Shown here: piece after piece, positions 1 to 11,400 of the stretch
How the letters are laid out: the number at the start of each line of letters is the position of its first letter
Position numbering within the stretch: position 1 is the stretch's first letter
The notes under the pieces: model-generated
What the model saw: only the letters and a program-made list of their open reading frames with translations
The model's database searches: none
Told to the model about the DNA's origin: nothing
Program-made: the position numbers and the translations under genes
Assembly: GCA_022478985.1 (NCBI GenBank)
Contig: JAKSZP010017414.1
Coordinates: forward strand, 1-64,000
Direction: 5' to 3'
DNA: 64,000 nt
Source: Massospora cicadina
Taxonomy: Eukaryota > Entomophthoromycota > Entomophthoromycetes > Entomophthorales > Entomophthoraceae

Positions 1-1845
1 GTATTTCATCTCCATCAGTGTGAATCTGTTGGCAGACCAGTTGATGGCTTCTTCCGGTGACCAATCCTGAAAGAGTCCCCATTCCACCACCTTTTCCTTT
101 GTCCAGCCCGCTTTCATCAGGTCTGATGCGGTGGCTGGTGGAATTTGGGTGTATGACCAGTGTAAGGCCTCAGTTGCCCTGAACCCGGCCATGATCCATG
201 GTAGTGCCTCCTCTGAGGAGAAGGTAATGTTATACTATTCCAGTGCCATGTCCACTGGAATGGAGTGTTGGGCCCATTTGAGGGCCGTAGATTCATTTGG
301 AAAACGTCTAGCATATTCAGCTAAATTTGTTGGGTTGAGGCCTGAGCTCCCGATGGCTTAGGCATTTCGTGCTGTAATGCCCACCTTATTGTACTCCAAC
401 GCATTTAATAGGTCAATGCTGGCCTCCATCCAGGCTTTTGCATCCACCAATTTTAAATCTTTACATATTGCAGCCTCTATCACCTTGTAGTCCATGGGGA
501 TTTCATCCATTTCAGGGCATCTTCAGTTCAAACTCAGGATGTCTTGAATTGTACCACCATGTCAATTGAGATTTGGGTGTCAAGCCAGCGTTTAGCCGCT
601 CCAGCGGAAAATTTATGGTCACGCCATATAGCTGCGATGGCTTGCTTGATACCTTTAGAGACCCACTGAGTCGCCATAGAGTACAGAAACTGGAGGGCCT
701 CCCATTTTTTGACCTCACAGGCAGACATGCCTCAACGCACTAACATATCTGACTGGATTGGTGTAAATTTTACTGGGGCCCTGGCCATCAACTTGACTGC
801 TGTTGGGGTTTCCGCCCCTTCTGGTTAAACTTTTAGTTTTTTTGATGAACACTCTTGGGTGTCTGATCCCTCAGATTTGGTTCCCAATATAGTTTCACCC
901 CTGCCTTGGTTGGTCCCCAATGGATTGTCTTGGGTCAGCAATTGGCTATTTGGGATTGGCCATCAATGCATTGTTGAGCTATGGCCCCCTATCAGCATGT
1001 TTTCATCGGGGATTGCACCCAATAGCATATCAGGTGTTCTGCCTAATGAATTACTCATGCTGCCAAATTGATTTTGGTTGGGGACCATTTGTCCCCCAAC
1101 TGGGATTTTTCGAAATTGGAGCCCAACTTGTTCTTCACTTGAATACCCTGAGTGAACTCAGTGAGTTTCTCCATGTTGGAAGAAAACTTTTTATTGTTTA
1201 GCTCTGTTGGTTGAACCGCCAATTTTTGTTATTTAAATCCAAGTCAGTTTTGGATCCTACCAATACTTTATCCAGGTTTTTTGTTTTATCAGCAATAATT
1301 TTCTCTCCCTGTGATGCCCCAGTCCCTGCTGATTGAGGTTCACTGGGGAATATTCCCAACTATACTGTTCTCAGCATCAGGCCTCACTCCCAGAAGGTTG
1401 CTCTTGTCATCTGGGTGGTGGCGGTCATCAATCCTAGGGAGTTGACCCCATCGTCTGCGCTAGTCATTAGGGCTCTATGACCCATCAATGCGTTCACTTG
1501 TTTCATTGTTGTTCATGTTGCCAGATCATTACTTGACGTGTACATGGTAGATTGCCCTTCCCCATTTATAGTCATGTTGGGGCATGGGCCAGCAGGAAGG
1601 TCATCAGATGGTACATCCATCTTCACATCCTTTGTATTATTATTATTAAAATTACTATCTGCGCAGGCAAGTCATCCATTTCTATGTGCTGCGCACAGAT
1701 GGGCAGATAAACTTCCCTACACTTGGTTGGTTGGCCTTTGTTCATTGCTCTATATAATTTCAGTGCGTTCTGGCAGTTGGTTGCTCTCTCAGTTCTTGTT
1801 CAATTCACTTTTGCTAAAAAAAGTGATAACTGTGAGAGAGTAAAA
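1..1845 (-). mobile_element. LINE-A copy A1, 5' portion (5'UTR and ORF1)
   Basis: This is the 5' part of a non-LTR retrotransposon on the minus strand; the rest lies left of the window. It repeats, in the same order, sequence seen near 10680-12560 (A2), 24700-32534 (A3) and 47830-49717 (A4). The minus strand encodes decayed ORF1 with conserved Trp-rich stretches such as KWEALQF (about 690), AAKRWLD (about 590) and GWTKEKVVEWG (about 90). The interior part of ORF1, its CCHC knuckle and all of ORF2 are off-window. The 5' end at about 1845 abuts a 20-nt tRNA-Val fragment. The frame is broken by several stops and shifts, so it is a dead copy. Family membership is seen directly as repeated sequence; the LINE identity comes from the fuller copies. 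Confidence 0.85.
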
Positions 1846-1865
1846 ACCAACTACACCACAAAGAC
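1846..1865 (-). repeat. tRNA-Val 5' half at the A2/A1 junction
   Basis: On the minus strand this reads GTCTTTGTGGTGTAGTTGGT, identical to the first 20 nt of the tRNA-Val halves at 12563-12590, 32535-32564 and 49718-49737. It corresponds to acceptor strand, D-stem and D-loop of a tRNA-Val. The A-rich 3' end of A2 stops immediately before it, and the 5' UTR of A1 starts immediately after it. I read it as the target-site duplication of a LINE insertion inside a tRNA-Val gene. Confidence 0.75.
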
Positions 1866-2034
1866 TTATTTTTTACTCCTTACTTAATCTAAAAATTATA
1901 TTATAAGTAAAAGTAAGAGGGGAGGGCGGAACACAGGTAATTTGGACAAGGATAAAGGACTGGGAAATTGGGCTGCTATTTTCCTAGCACCTCTGAACAT
2001 TGCTGATCAGCGATTGCCAACACTAGCCACAGTT

Positions 2035-2792
2035 GTTGGATATTTACCCATGCATTTTAAAATTAAGAATGCTGTAGGTCAAGTTCCACTGAAAAAGGGA
2101 AATGCCAGCCATTTGCAATTTTCCATTATCATTAAGAGTTCATTTATTAAAAATAAAAGTGAGAAAGTTGAGGAAATCAGCCAAAAGTCCCTGACCCATT
2201 CTCAGAGGACCCCATAAATTGGGGAAATACTAGTTCAAAACCTGTACAGGCACTAGTTATTAAATTGGCCGGTCAGATTACTCCAATCTCACCATGGACC
2301 TTGGGGAAATCATTGGAAGGCACTCCCCCAACCCCAACAAAGTCCTCCAATGCACCTGCAGGACCCCCCCTTTATAGGCTTGGTAGGGGTTCCCCAAGGT
2401 GCAATAAATTTCTCAGGTGGTGATTGACTTAAATTTATAAAAATGTTACCTCATGGATATGTTTGAGCCAATCAGAATTACTCTTCCTTCATTCTGCTGC
2501 CCTGAAGTGAAACCCAAGTTATGATACATTATTCTACATATTTCCTAATTTAAACTCATGTACATTATTTTGAACATATCCCTAAATTCCCCTTGACCCT
2601 CAAAGAACTTTAAATACTAAATTGTTGGAGGTCAAGGGACATTGTTTTTCCCTTTATGTGCGCTTAATAAAAATCATAAAAATCCACTTTTTACTAGCGC
2701 TTTTTATTTTAAATCTTTATTTTATTAAAAATATTTGTGGAAACCAGCTGGTGGAATGCACCAGTGAGCATAATTATACTGGTGTTTCACAA
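2035..2792. mobile_element. Solo-LTR-like insertion in the A2 3' end
   Basis: The LINE-A 3' sequence 'agccacagttctagcatc', continuous in A3, A4 and A6, is split here by about 758 bp. The flanks read CAGTT (2030-2034) and CGGTT (2793-2797), consistent with a 5-bp duplication carrying one mutation. The insert begins GTTGGATATT and ends TTTCACAA, or TGTTG...CAAC if the boundary is moved by a base, as in many Ty3-type LTRs. Inside are a TATA-like tttataggc near 2370 and AATAAA near 2668, fitting U3-R-U5 order on the plus strand. It encodes nothing recognisable. A solo LTR is the simplest reading; a non-autonomous DNA element is the alternative. Confidence 0.55.
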
Positions 2793-5700
2793 CGGTTCTA
2801 GCATCAGTGGGCTTACATGCCATTCAATTCTTAGTTGATTAGTTGCATCATTGCATACAATGAGCGATCTGGTGGGGAAAGCTAAATATGCAGCTTTGTC
2901 ACCTGAGGATTAGGTGCAAGAATTTGGAGATCCATTGGAGCTGATTGGATATAATCTAAATAGTCTTCATCACCAAACTCTTGTGATGGGGGTGCTCATT
3001 GCTCAAACTCTTGGCAACAAGAGCTGAATGAATCACCCATACACAATAATGGTAATGAAGGCTTGTAGTTAGATCTGAGCCATTCTCAAGGTTTTAATGA
3101 AAAATAGATCCTGTGATGGATGTATTTCTGCTGACAATTGTTCACCCAATAGGATGTGTCACATCATGGACCAATATTTTTTAAACATGGCGCATTCACA
3201 ATAATAGTGCTCTAAGTCTGCTTCCAATTCAGTGCATATGGGGCATTCCTTGTGTAGGTATTCCAGCCCGCTGTGCTTGCCCAATTTTGATGCGCAGTTT
3301 AGGATCTGTCAGGTCACCAACCGCTGCTTGGCCATTACCAAATGGGAGTTCAAGCCTGAAATCAACTCCTTCATTGGGTAGTTGGTGTTGCGACCTTTAG
3401 TAGCCCAGTCATTTAGGATTTGTGGCTGAGTGGATAGGTTGCACCCAGGTTTTGGGAGTGGATCCCCATACTCAATTAGCATCAATTTTTACCTCATTTT
3501 GATTGACTTGGTGGCGTATTCATTAGTGATTTGGTTATGCTCCTCCAAGCTCATTGCAGAAATCATTGCAGAATTATGGGCCTCAATGTCCCTTTGAATT
3601 TGGTTGGCATCTCAGGACAAGCACTCGAATGACCATATGCCCTGGTGCACCACCCAATTGCATAGTCACCAGTAGTGTGGGGTACCCTTTTGGGAGGGTA
3701 TTTGCAGGTGGTGTGCCATCCATTTGTGTATTGAGTGAGGAGAGACTGGCTCTTAAAGACCTTGGGCTTTTTCCCAGTTCACGCCCCATGCTAGGGTTGG
3801 GCAACGCATGTGTGTCTGCATTAGTTTAAGGAATGACTTCCCCCATATTCACTGAGCGTGGGATTCAAAGTCCAGGAGGCCCATGCCTCCCTTGTTCTTT
3901 GGTTTTGACAGGGTTTCCAGCGCTATTGGCACCGCCTTTGCCTTATACCACAGGAAGTTTTGGAGCACTATCCTGATTTTCTTCTCTAGGTTTAGGATCA
4001 TTGGCAGCACATGGGCAACGTACCACATCTTTTGAGAAAATGAAAAAAACATTGATTGCCTACACTTTCTTTTTGAGGCATAGTCTGGCATTATTCCAGC
4101 ATGCCATTCAGATTGATAAGCTTGACAATACCTCTTGTTTGGTTTCCAGTAACACGGGTCCCTTATCATTGAATAGTATCCCAAAGTATCATATTGTCTG
4201 GGAGTTCATGATCGGCGTTGTGTCAGTTGGTGGGCAGAAGTTCAGGTTGCTGATCCTCAATAGTGAGGTTTTTGCCAAGTTGACTTTCTAAATCAAAGCT
4301 AGCTGGTATAGGTCTAGTAGTTTCTCAGTGCCCTGGAGGTCAGTCAGTGAGCTTATGCCTACTACTGTGTCATTGGCAAATGCCAGTATTTTTAGTGGCA
4401 TTTGGTTTGGGTGGACTAAGCACCAGAGTTTTGCGTATGCTGCTGCCAACAAAATGTTAGCTGCAAAATTAAAAAGTATTGGTGACATAGGGTCGCCTTG
4501 TCAGAGACCCTGCCTGACTGGAATTTTGTTGGTTATGCCATCTACAACAGTCACCTTTGTTACCAGGCCCAAGTATAGCATCATTATCCATGCTCAAAAA
4601 GTGTTGGGGATACCAACTGCCTTTAACGCCTCATGTAGGAATGACCATGCTACTTGGTCATATGCCTTTTCCATGTCAAGGGATATAAGATATCTCTGCT
4701 CAATTCCCCTCACATCCTGGAGTATGCTTTGGACTGCACTGATGCTGTACAAAATACTCCGGCCTTTGATGAATCCATTCTGGGCCTTATGGAGCGTGTG
4801 CGGTGCTGTTGCCATCAGCCAATTTGATAATATGCATGTGAACAGCTTATAATCAGCTTTGATGGTGCAATTGGGCACCAGTTCCAAAGTTGGCATCAGA
4901 GTCTCTTTTTGTACAAAAGTACAATTTGGGTCTCCTGGCCCCCTAGGATTTGCTTTCCATTTTGCAAACAGTGGTTAAAGAGGGCTTTGAGCTTTGGTGC
5001 AATGTGATTGCAGAATGCACTGTATATTTCTGCACACATATTGTCAGGGCCTGGTGCTTTCATTCTTGGTGACTCCTTTAGCACCCACTTAATTTCATTG
5101 ATAGAAATTTTGGCGATTAATTTGGTGGCATCTTCTGGTGTACAGCTCCCCAGTGCCAGCTTGGCCAGGTCAGTTAGGGCATTTGTCACTGATTCACTCA
5201 TTGCTCGTTGTCAGAAAAGTTCACCATAGAATTATTTGATATTGCACTTGATTGTTTCTGGGTCTGTTGATACTTCCCCTTCCACTGTTTCCACTTCCCG
5301 TATCCTAGCCTTGGTTCAGATTTCCTTGAGGTGCACCAGGCCCTCTTTGGTCATCATACCTACTAAGCTCTGATATCAGTACGTCACATTGGTCTGTCAC
5401 TCCAAATCTTGCATCATCATTAGGGCCCGATACTTTTTGTGCATTTTTGGTATTTTCTCCACCAATCTTTGCTGTCCCACCAGGTGAGCTTCAATATCTC
5501 TAATTTAGACTTCAACTGTTTCACAGCAGCAGTTAGCTTGTAGGTGGTCACTTTTATGAACTTCATGCTATTGTGCTTCATTTTTGCTTTGATCCAAGTC
5601 CATCATTCCAGAGGGTCTATCTCCAGGTGGCTATCCAGATATAAAACCAGTCAATACAGTCCATCATTGATCGTTTGGTGCCATTCCCCATCCCTTAGCA

Positions 5701-6178
5701 TGGCTGGTGCCAACTGCCATTTGCAATTCCTCAGGGGTTCATCAAGATTAATATCCACACGGATGACCATGTGGTCACTTTTGGAGTTTATATTGACTTC
5801 GCTGTTGGACGTCAGCAGCTTGATATCTGATGACACTAGGATGTAATCTAGGTGTGAGCTGGACTGTGGGGATCTGGTGGAGTCATATGACCATTGTGTT
5901 AAGTTGGCCAGGTCTTCATCCTCTTCATCAATCATTAAGCACATCCCTGATTTGACTAGGTATTCCAGCATCTCATCAGCATTTCTGTTGGGATGGTCTC
6001 TAGTCAGGAACGTATCCCAACTTGCATTTGTCCAACAATTCAGGTCTCCTGTTATTGCTGTCATTGCTTTGGATGGCACTTCCAATAAAAATTCCCAAAA
6101 AATACAGTTTTCACGGAGCTTCAGTGGAGCGTAGACTGCAACTGCTCAGAGGCTTTTGCCAGTTTCCCTGTTTGTAGC

Positions 6179-6756
6179 TATAATGATCAAGTTTGACTCA
6201 ATCGTTGCATTCCAACTCAGATTCAGATTTTCTGAATATGAGTTAGATCACTTTTAATTTTTTTTGGTTCAGTCGTTTTGAGCTCTGGGTTGCGCCTCAC
6301 CTGAGTTGTAGATTAGGCTTGTGCAAGCCTAATCAATAACTTGGGTGAGGCCCCCAAAGCGCTGCCTTTATAAGGCGCCCCTGCCCATTCCAAATTTCAC
6401 TTCTGAATTTTCACCCTAGCATTTCCCTTTCCTGGGGAGCATTTTCAGTTGCTCTCCAGATGAGCTCTGGTTGGCGGGTCATTTAATCATCCTGAATAAA
6501 ATAAAGATTGTTTTAGGCTTGCATACCTCACTTACCTGTTGGCCTTTTCCCCAGTTGAGGAGTTTTTTGAGCAGGTTAGTTTTGGACCAACTTTCCTTGA
6601 GGACTTGGAATAACCAACCAATGGTAGGTAAATATTTGGCGCTGTTGGTGCCCCAAAACTCTTCCTACTCGGTTAGGCTTCTTCAGTTGACTTTCAGTGC
6701 ACTGAAGAATTGTTTGAATATATGGAAGTCAGAACTGGGGTTTTTCACCCATTACA
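6179..6756 (+). repeat. Left LTR of the non-autonomous element
   Basis: This LTR is 578 bp. It carries a TATA-like tttataagg at about 6367-6375 and AATAAA at 6495-6500, in the order expected for U3-R on the plus strand. A 28-nt imperfect inverted repeat (6294-6321 and 6324-6351, loop of 2 nt) lies upstream of the TATA box. It ends cccattaca. Differences from the right LTR are scattered substitutions plus small indels. Confidence 0.85.
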
Positions 6757-7019
6757 TTATTCCAAAGTCATTGTGCGCTGCACGCTGCCAATCCCCAGTT
6801 TAGTCTGACCTCAGTGGTCAATTGGTCCCAGAAGCCAAGGAACCAAAACGGTGGGAGCCAGTGACTGATGGTCAACCCTGAACTAAAGCGACTTTCAGTT
6901 CAATTTTCCGGTGGGGCCTCCCACTCACCAGAAATTTGGAAGCACTGAGGGGACCTGTCCCAGCAGGGCTCCCTCACCTGTGGATGGTCCACCAGGAAAG
7001 GGGTCAGAATGTAAGCCAT

Positions 7020-7300
7020 GCTGCACCATGCACCCCTCTCACGTTTTCTTGGTGAAAGAGCCTTTCCAGTCAGTATGGGAAGACCATCGCCAACAGGAGC
7101 TTGGGAGGGGGGGCGCAATGCAGCCAAGTGCTAGGTGTGCAGCCTTGGGCTGGGGCTGTTCAGCTGCACTGAACTGTGCATCCCTCTCACATTTTCTTGG
7201 TAAAAGCGCCTTCCCAGTTGGGATGGGAAGACCATCGCCAATGGAAGCCTGGAAGGGTGCACAACACAGCCATGTGCTGGGCGTGCATCCTCGTGCCAGG
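7020..7300. repeat. Tandem duplication inside the non-autonomous LTR element
   Basis: Two diverged copies of a unit of about 148 bp lie side by side. Shared landmarks are cctctcac (7035 and 7183), ttttcttggt, gggaagaccatcgccaa and gtgctgggcgtgc-like text. This duplication makes up much of the element's interior. Open frames across it (for example 6911-7357, plus) have no recognisable domain and I do not count them as genes. Confidence 0.7.
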
Positions 7301-7483
7301 TGGGTTAGTTCTGGCAGCTCAGTCCTGATTCACTCTCACCATTTGTCATTTCCTTGAGGGGCTCAGAATTTATTTGGGCTATTTCCTGGGTTCAAGGCAA
7401 CTCTCCCCAGAAAGCCCTCATTGTGGCAGCCTTCCGCTGTAGGGCCCCTTTTTGGGGTAAGATTCTCCTTTAGCAGGGAGTGA

Positions 7484-8058
7484 TGTAATGGTTAAGTTTG
7501 ACTTGATCATTGCATTCTGACTCAGATTCAGATTTTCTGAATATGAGTTAGATCACTTTTTTTTGGTTCAGTCATTTTGAGCTCTGGGTTGCGCCTCACC
7601 TGAGTTGTAGATTAGGCTTGTGCAAGCCTAATCAATAACTTGGGTGAGGCCCCCAAAGCGCTGCCTTTATAAGGAGCCCCTGCCCATTCCAAATTTCACT
7701 TCAGAATTTTCACCCTAGCATTTCCCTTTCCTGGGGAGCATTGTCTGTTGCTCTCCAGATGAGCTCTGGTCGGTGGGTCTTCTTTATAATCCTGAATAAA
7801 ATAAAGGTTGTTTTGGGGTTTGCATACCTCACTTACCTGTTGGTCTTCTTCCCTGTTGAGGAGTTTTTCGAGTAGGTTAGTTTTGGACCAACTCCCCTAG
7901 AGGACTTAGCATAACCAACCAATGGTAGGTGAATGTTTGGTGCTGTCAGCACCCCAAAACTTTCCCTACTCAGTTAGGCTCCTTCAATTGACTGTCAGTG
8001 CACCAAAGAATTGTTTGAATATATGGCGGTTAAAACTGGAGTTTTTCCATCTGTTACA
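7484..8058 (+). repeat. Right LTR of the non-autonomous element
   Basis: This LTR is 575 bp, starts TGTAATGG and ends ctgttaca. The TATA-like tttataagg is at about 7666-7674 and AATAAA at 7795-7800. The inverted repeat seen in the left LTR is repeated at 7593-7620 and 7623-7650. The GTAGA target duplication follows at 8059-8063. Confidence 0.85.
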
Positions 8059-8449
8059 GTAGAAGTCACTATCAAGATCATTCTGGAGTGAGTTTCTTCC
8101 ACAAATTCAAGATCAATTTTCTTGTTCATTGTAACTATCGCCACATGATCTATCCAGAGGGCTTGGTAGCCTATTTGGCAGGACCATGGGTGGTTTTTCA
8201 CACTGCAGTTTGAGCTCAGCACCATCTCCTTTTGGTTTTCAGCTTGCATTTCTGAAATAAAAATTAAGTCAATATTATTATTAGTTTTTAGGGTACATCT
8301 TACTCCTCATTTGTATGCTTGCCATAACCTGAGCATTTGTGATCACAATCCTCATTTCCAGCTGCATGACCCACAGGTATGAGGATTAGCATTTTCTGGG
8401 TTATGGATTGAGATTGCGTACTGAGGTTTGTTTGTTGGCAGAAGATGTT

Positions 8450-11400
8450 GCCAAGGGTGGGTGGGGATTATTGCTTGGCTTTCAGGGCTGGTTGGATGGA
8501 ACTGCGATTATATTACTGGGCATTCTGTGCACCAGAAATTTGGTTGTCATCCTCATCTCCATATCAATGGATAATGGGGATGGTTTTATAATCAGCTCCA
8601 GGTGCTCCGTGTTCCCTACTGGCAGATTAGCAGATTACACCTCATCATCAATTGGATTCTCACCCCTTCATTTAATTTGGCAGCTGTTCTCAATTTTTTA
8701 GTCGGTATCCATCTGGCTGATTTTGCTAATTTTGTCACTTCAAATGTTTTATTGCCAGTCTCCTTAGGTTTTTTTGCCAATGATTTTCAAGTTGACTTTG
8801 TATTTGCTTTCAACTTGTCAGGTTCAGTTTCAATTTATTGGCATCTTGCATCCGTCCTTTCTTGGGGAAGTTCTTCAGGTTTGCTTTCTGCCAAAAACCC
8901 TCCTTGCAGATTATCTATTCTGCTTGAGATGAACGTGGCTCCATTGGTTTGAGACCCATTGCTTTGTCCATTACATACAATTTGGGGTTTGGATTTATGA
9001 ATGGCTCATTGTCCTCTCAGGTCGCTTGGCTGCTTCTCGCTCCCATGCTTCCCTATGGGCCAAGTCCAACTCTTGTTGTTAGCGTTTCATGTCTGCAATC
9101 TCCATTAGGTTATGGGATCCATTCCCTGGCTTTTAGTCAAAAGAAATTCTTGATTCTGACCTTGGTGACCCCACCAACTGGGTCATATTTGTACTCCCAA
9201 GTGGGTTTTCCTTTGCAGTGATGGCATTGAGCCATTGTGTGGCTGGTCTGGTAGCAGAACCAGCACACTTGCTTGGCGTCTTCTTACTCGAAGTATTTTA
9301 CCCTGCTTAGGCCAGGCAGGTGGATGAATCAGGGTAAGGCTATTTTGTATGGCTTCATCCAAGGTGCCAGTTTGTAGAGCGCTTCTACCATCTGGGGATG
9401 GAGGCACTTTGTGATGTAATTGCTGCCAGCTTGCCAAAGTTCTCGTACTTCCCCATAGTATGACAATCTGATCTGGATCACTTCATGTACCCACTCCCTT
9501 TCTCGATCAGTTGGGAGATTTTGGAATGTCACCCACCTTGCTGTTTGGTTGGTGTATCTGGTCAGCTCCATTTGCAGATAAATTCCTTTATATTTGATCC
9601 CAATCTTGAGGAGTTTTTTGTGGTCCAATTTTCCTGGGATCACTATATCAATATACCCTCATTTGGGTACCCAGTGATGGTTGAAGTCCCCTCCTGCTAG
9701 AACTTTGTCAAACTCCTGATAAATTGACATTATCAGGTTGGAACACTCCTCCTCCACTAAGCTGCAGGTGCATTCGTATAGCATCCTTTAGGTAGGCTTT
9801 TGGTGCTTGGTGGTCTATAAAGCCTTTACTGATCAAGTGGAAGATGTAATTGATATGGCTTCCCGCCCCATTTCATATGATGTCATTGGTATGCACTGCC
9901 GCTACACTGTATGAGTTGGTTTTTGTGCTATATTTGGGAACTTCAGTGGGGGTCTTCCCCTTCAATATCCAGATTACCAATTAATCAAGGGTAAATCCAC
10001 AACTGAGGAATGCTTCAATTTGGTGAATGCTGATACCTTAGTGATTAATGCTTCTAGTTATTTGCGCTTTGATTTCAAGGTTCTGCCACTCGGGGCATCC
10101 ATTGGCAAAAAACCCAGTAAGTACCACTTGAAGGAAGATTCTGGCCTGCATGTTGGGTGCAGGTTACTTTGGAGGGTCTCTGCATAATGGAACTATGCTG
10201 GCACCAGTCCCTTACTGTTACACTTTTCCAAATCTCATCTGTAAAGATCTGCGCCATGGTAGCTGGAACTTCTGCCTTGCTCCATTGGAAAGGTTCAGAG
10301 GGGGTGAAGCCTTTGACAGCGTATGGGGCAGCTAACATCAGTTCTTGGAAGGATTGTTTCCAATCATGGATAGTTTTGATGCGGATCCCCACTTTGAGCC
10401 ATTTTCAGACCAGTTCTGGGGTCAAGACCCATTTCATCACCGTTGCAACCTGTGGTGAAATATCATGTTCCATCCATGGTTGGGCTGACACTGGGGTGAA
10501 CCCCGCTGCATCCCAGTTTTCAGCTTTGGCAATTGTTGTGGCGTTGCACCAGTTTTTCACTTTTTGATAGGGAAAGGTCAGCCTTGAAGGGTTTTGTGAA
10601 TTGGTTTCATCACTCCCAGATCCACCCATTCACATACTAGTTCCATACAGGCTCCCACTTGGAACCAGTGTTTCATTTCCATCAGGGTGAATCTGTTGGA
10701 AGACCAGTTAATGGCCTATTCCGGTGACCAATCCCAGAAGGGTCCCCACTCCACCACCTTTTTCTTTGTCCAGCCCACCTTCATCAGGTCTGATGCTGTG
10801 GCCATTGAGATTCTGGTGTACAACCAGTGTAAGGCCTCAGTGGCCTTGAATTCAGCCGTAATCCATGACAGAACCTCCTCTGAGGAGAATGTGGTATTAT
10901 ACCATTCCAGCACAGTGTTTACTGGAATGGTGTGTCAGGCTATTTGAGGGCGGTCAAAACATTTGGAATTGTTTTGCATACTTGGCTAATTCCATTGGGT
11001 TGAGGTCCGAGCTCCCAATAGCTTGAGCAGATCATGGGGATATACTGGTCTTGTTATATTCCATCACATTTATAATGTTGATGCTGGCATCTATCCAAGC
11101 CTTTGCATCTGCCAGCTTCAAGTCTTCTCAAATTGAAGCTTCAATCAACTTATTTTCAAGGAGATTTTCATCCATTCAAGGGCGTCTTTGGTACAAATCT
11201 GCGATGCCTTGAAGAGCACCACCATGTCAAGCAAAATTTGGGTGCTGATACAGCATTTGGCTGCCCCAGCGGAAAACTTGTGGTCCCACCAAATAGCTGC
11301 AATAGCCGGTTTGATGTTTTTGAAGACCCATCGAGTTGCCATTGAATATGGGAACTAAAGGCCTTACATTTCTTGATTTTGCAAGCAGCCATGCTGTGGC

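Larger units (their letters stand above)
6179..8058 (+). mobile_element. Non-autonomous LTR retrotransposon (TRIM/LARD-like), 1.88 kb
   Basis: Two direct repeats of 578 and 575 bp flank about 727 bp of non-coding interior. The element sits inside the A2 endonuclease, whose uninterrupted form in A4 reads tttgtagctgtcactatc. Here GTAGC (6174-6178) precedes it and GTAGA (8059-8063) follows it, a 5-bp target duplication with one change. The ends are TGTAATG...TTACA (the left start has mutated to TATAATG). There is no gag, protease, RT or integrase in any frame, so mobilisation must have come from a partner element. I could not recognise a convincing primer binding site directly after the left LTR. 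The stretch before the right LTR (gcagggagtga) is only a weak polypurine tract. Confidence 0.88.
2831..8355 (-). pseudogene. LINE-A2 ORF2: endonuclease-reverse transcriptase, broken
   Basis: ORF2 would nick DNA and reverse-transcribe the LINE RNA. On the minus strand the likely start is an ATG at 8355 (MRI...TNAQG-type endonuclease N-terminus), and the ancestral stop lies near 2831. The endonuclease is split by the LTR element at 6179-8058. Its later motifs are at about 6050 (GDLNCW), 5830-5850 (LDYILVSS) and 5765 (SDH). Reverse transcriptase follows: APGPDN near 5055, FIKGRS near 4760, DMEKAYD near 4665, MSPILFN near 4480, and FANDT near 4375, where the second catalytic residue region is altered (FADD in A4). 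The thumb segment GGMGLLDF is near 3880 and a CPxC...HHYYEC zinc finger near 3200. There are many frameshifts and stops, so it is dead. Confidence 0.85.

Noticed and set aside
6911..7357. 148-codon open frame in the non-autonomous LTR element
   Set aside because: It spans the internal tandem duplication and has no domain. The composition looks like translated repeat.
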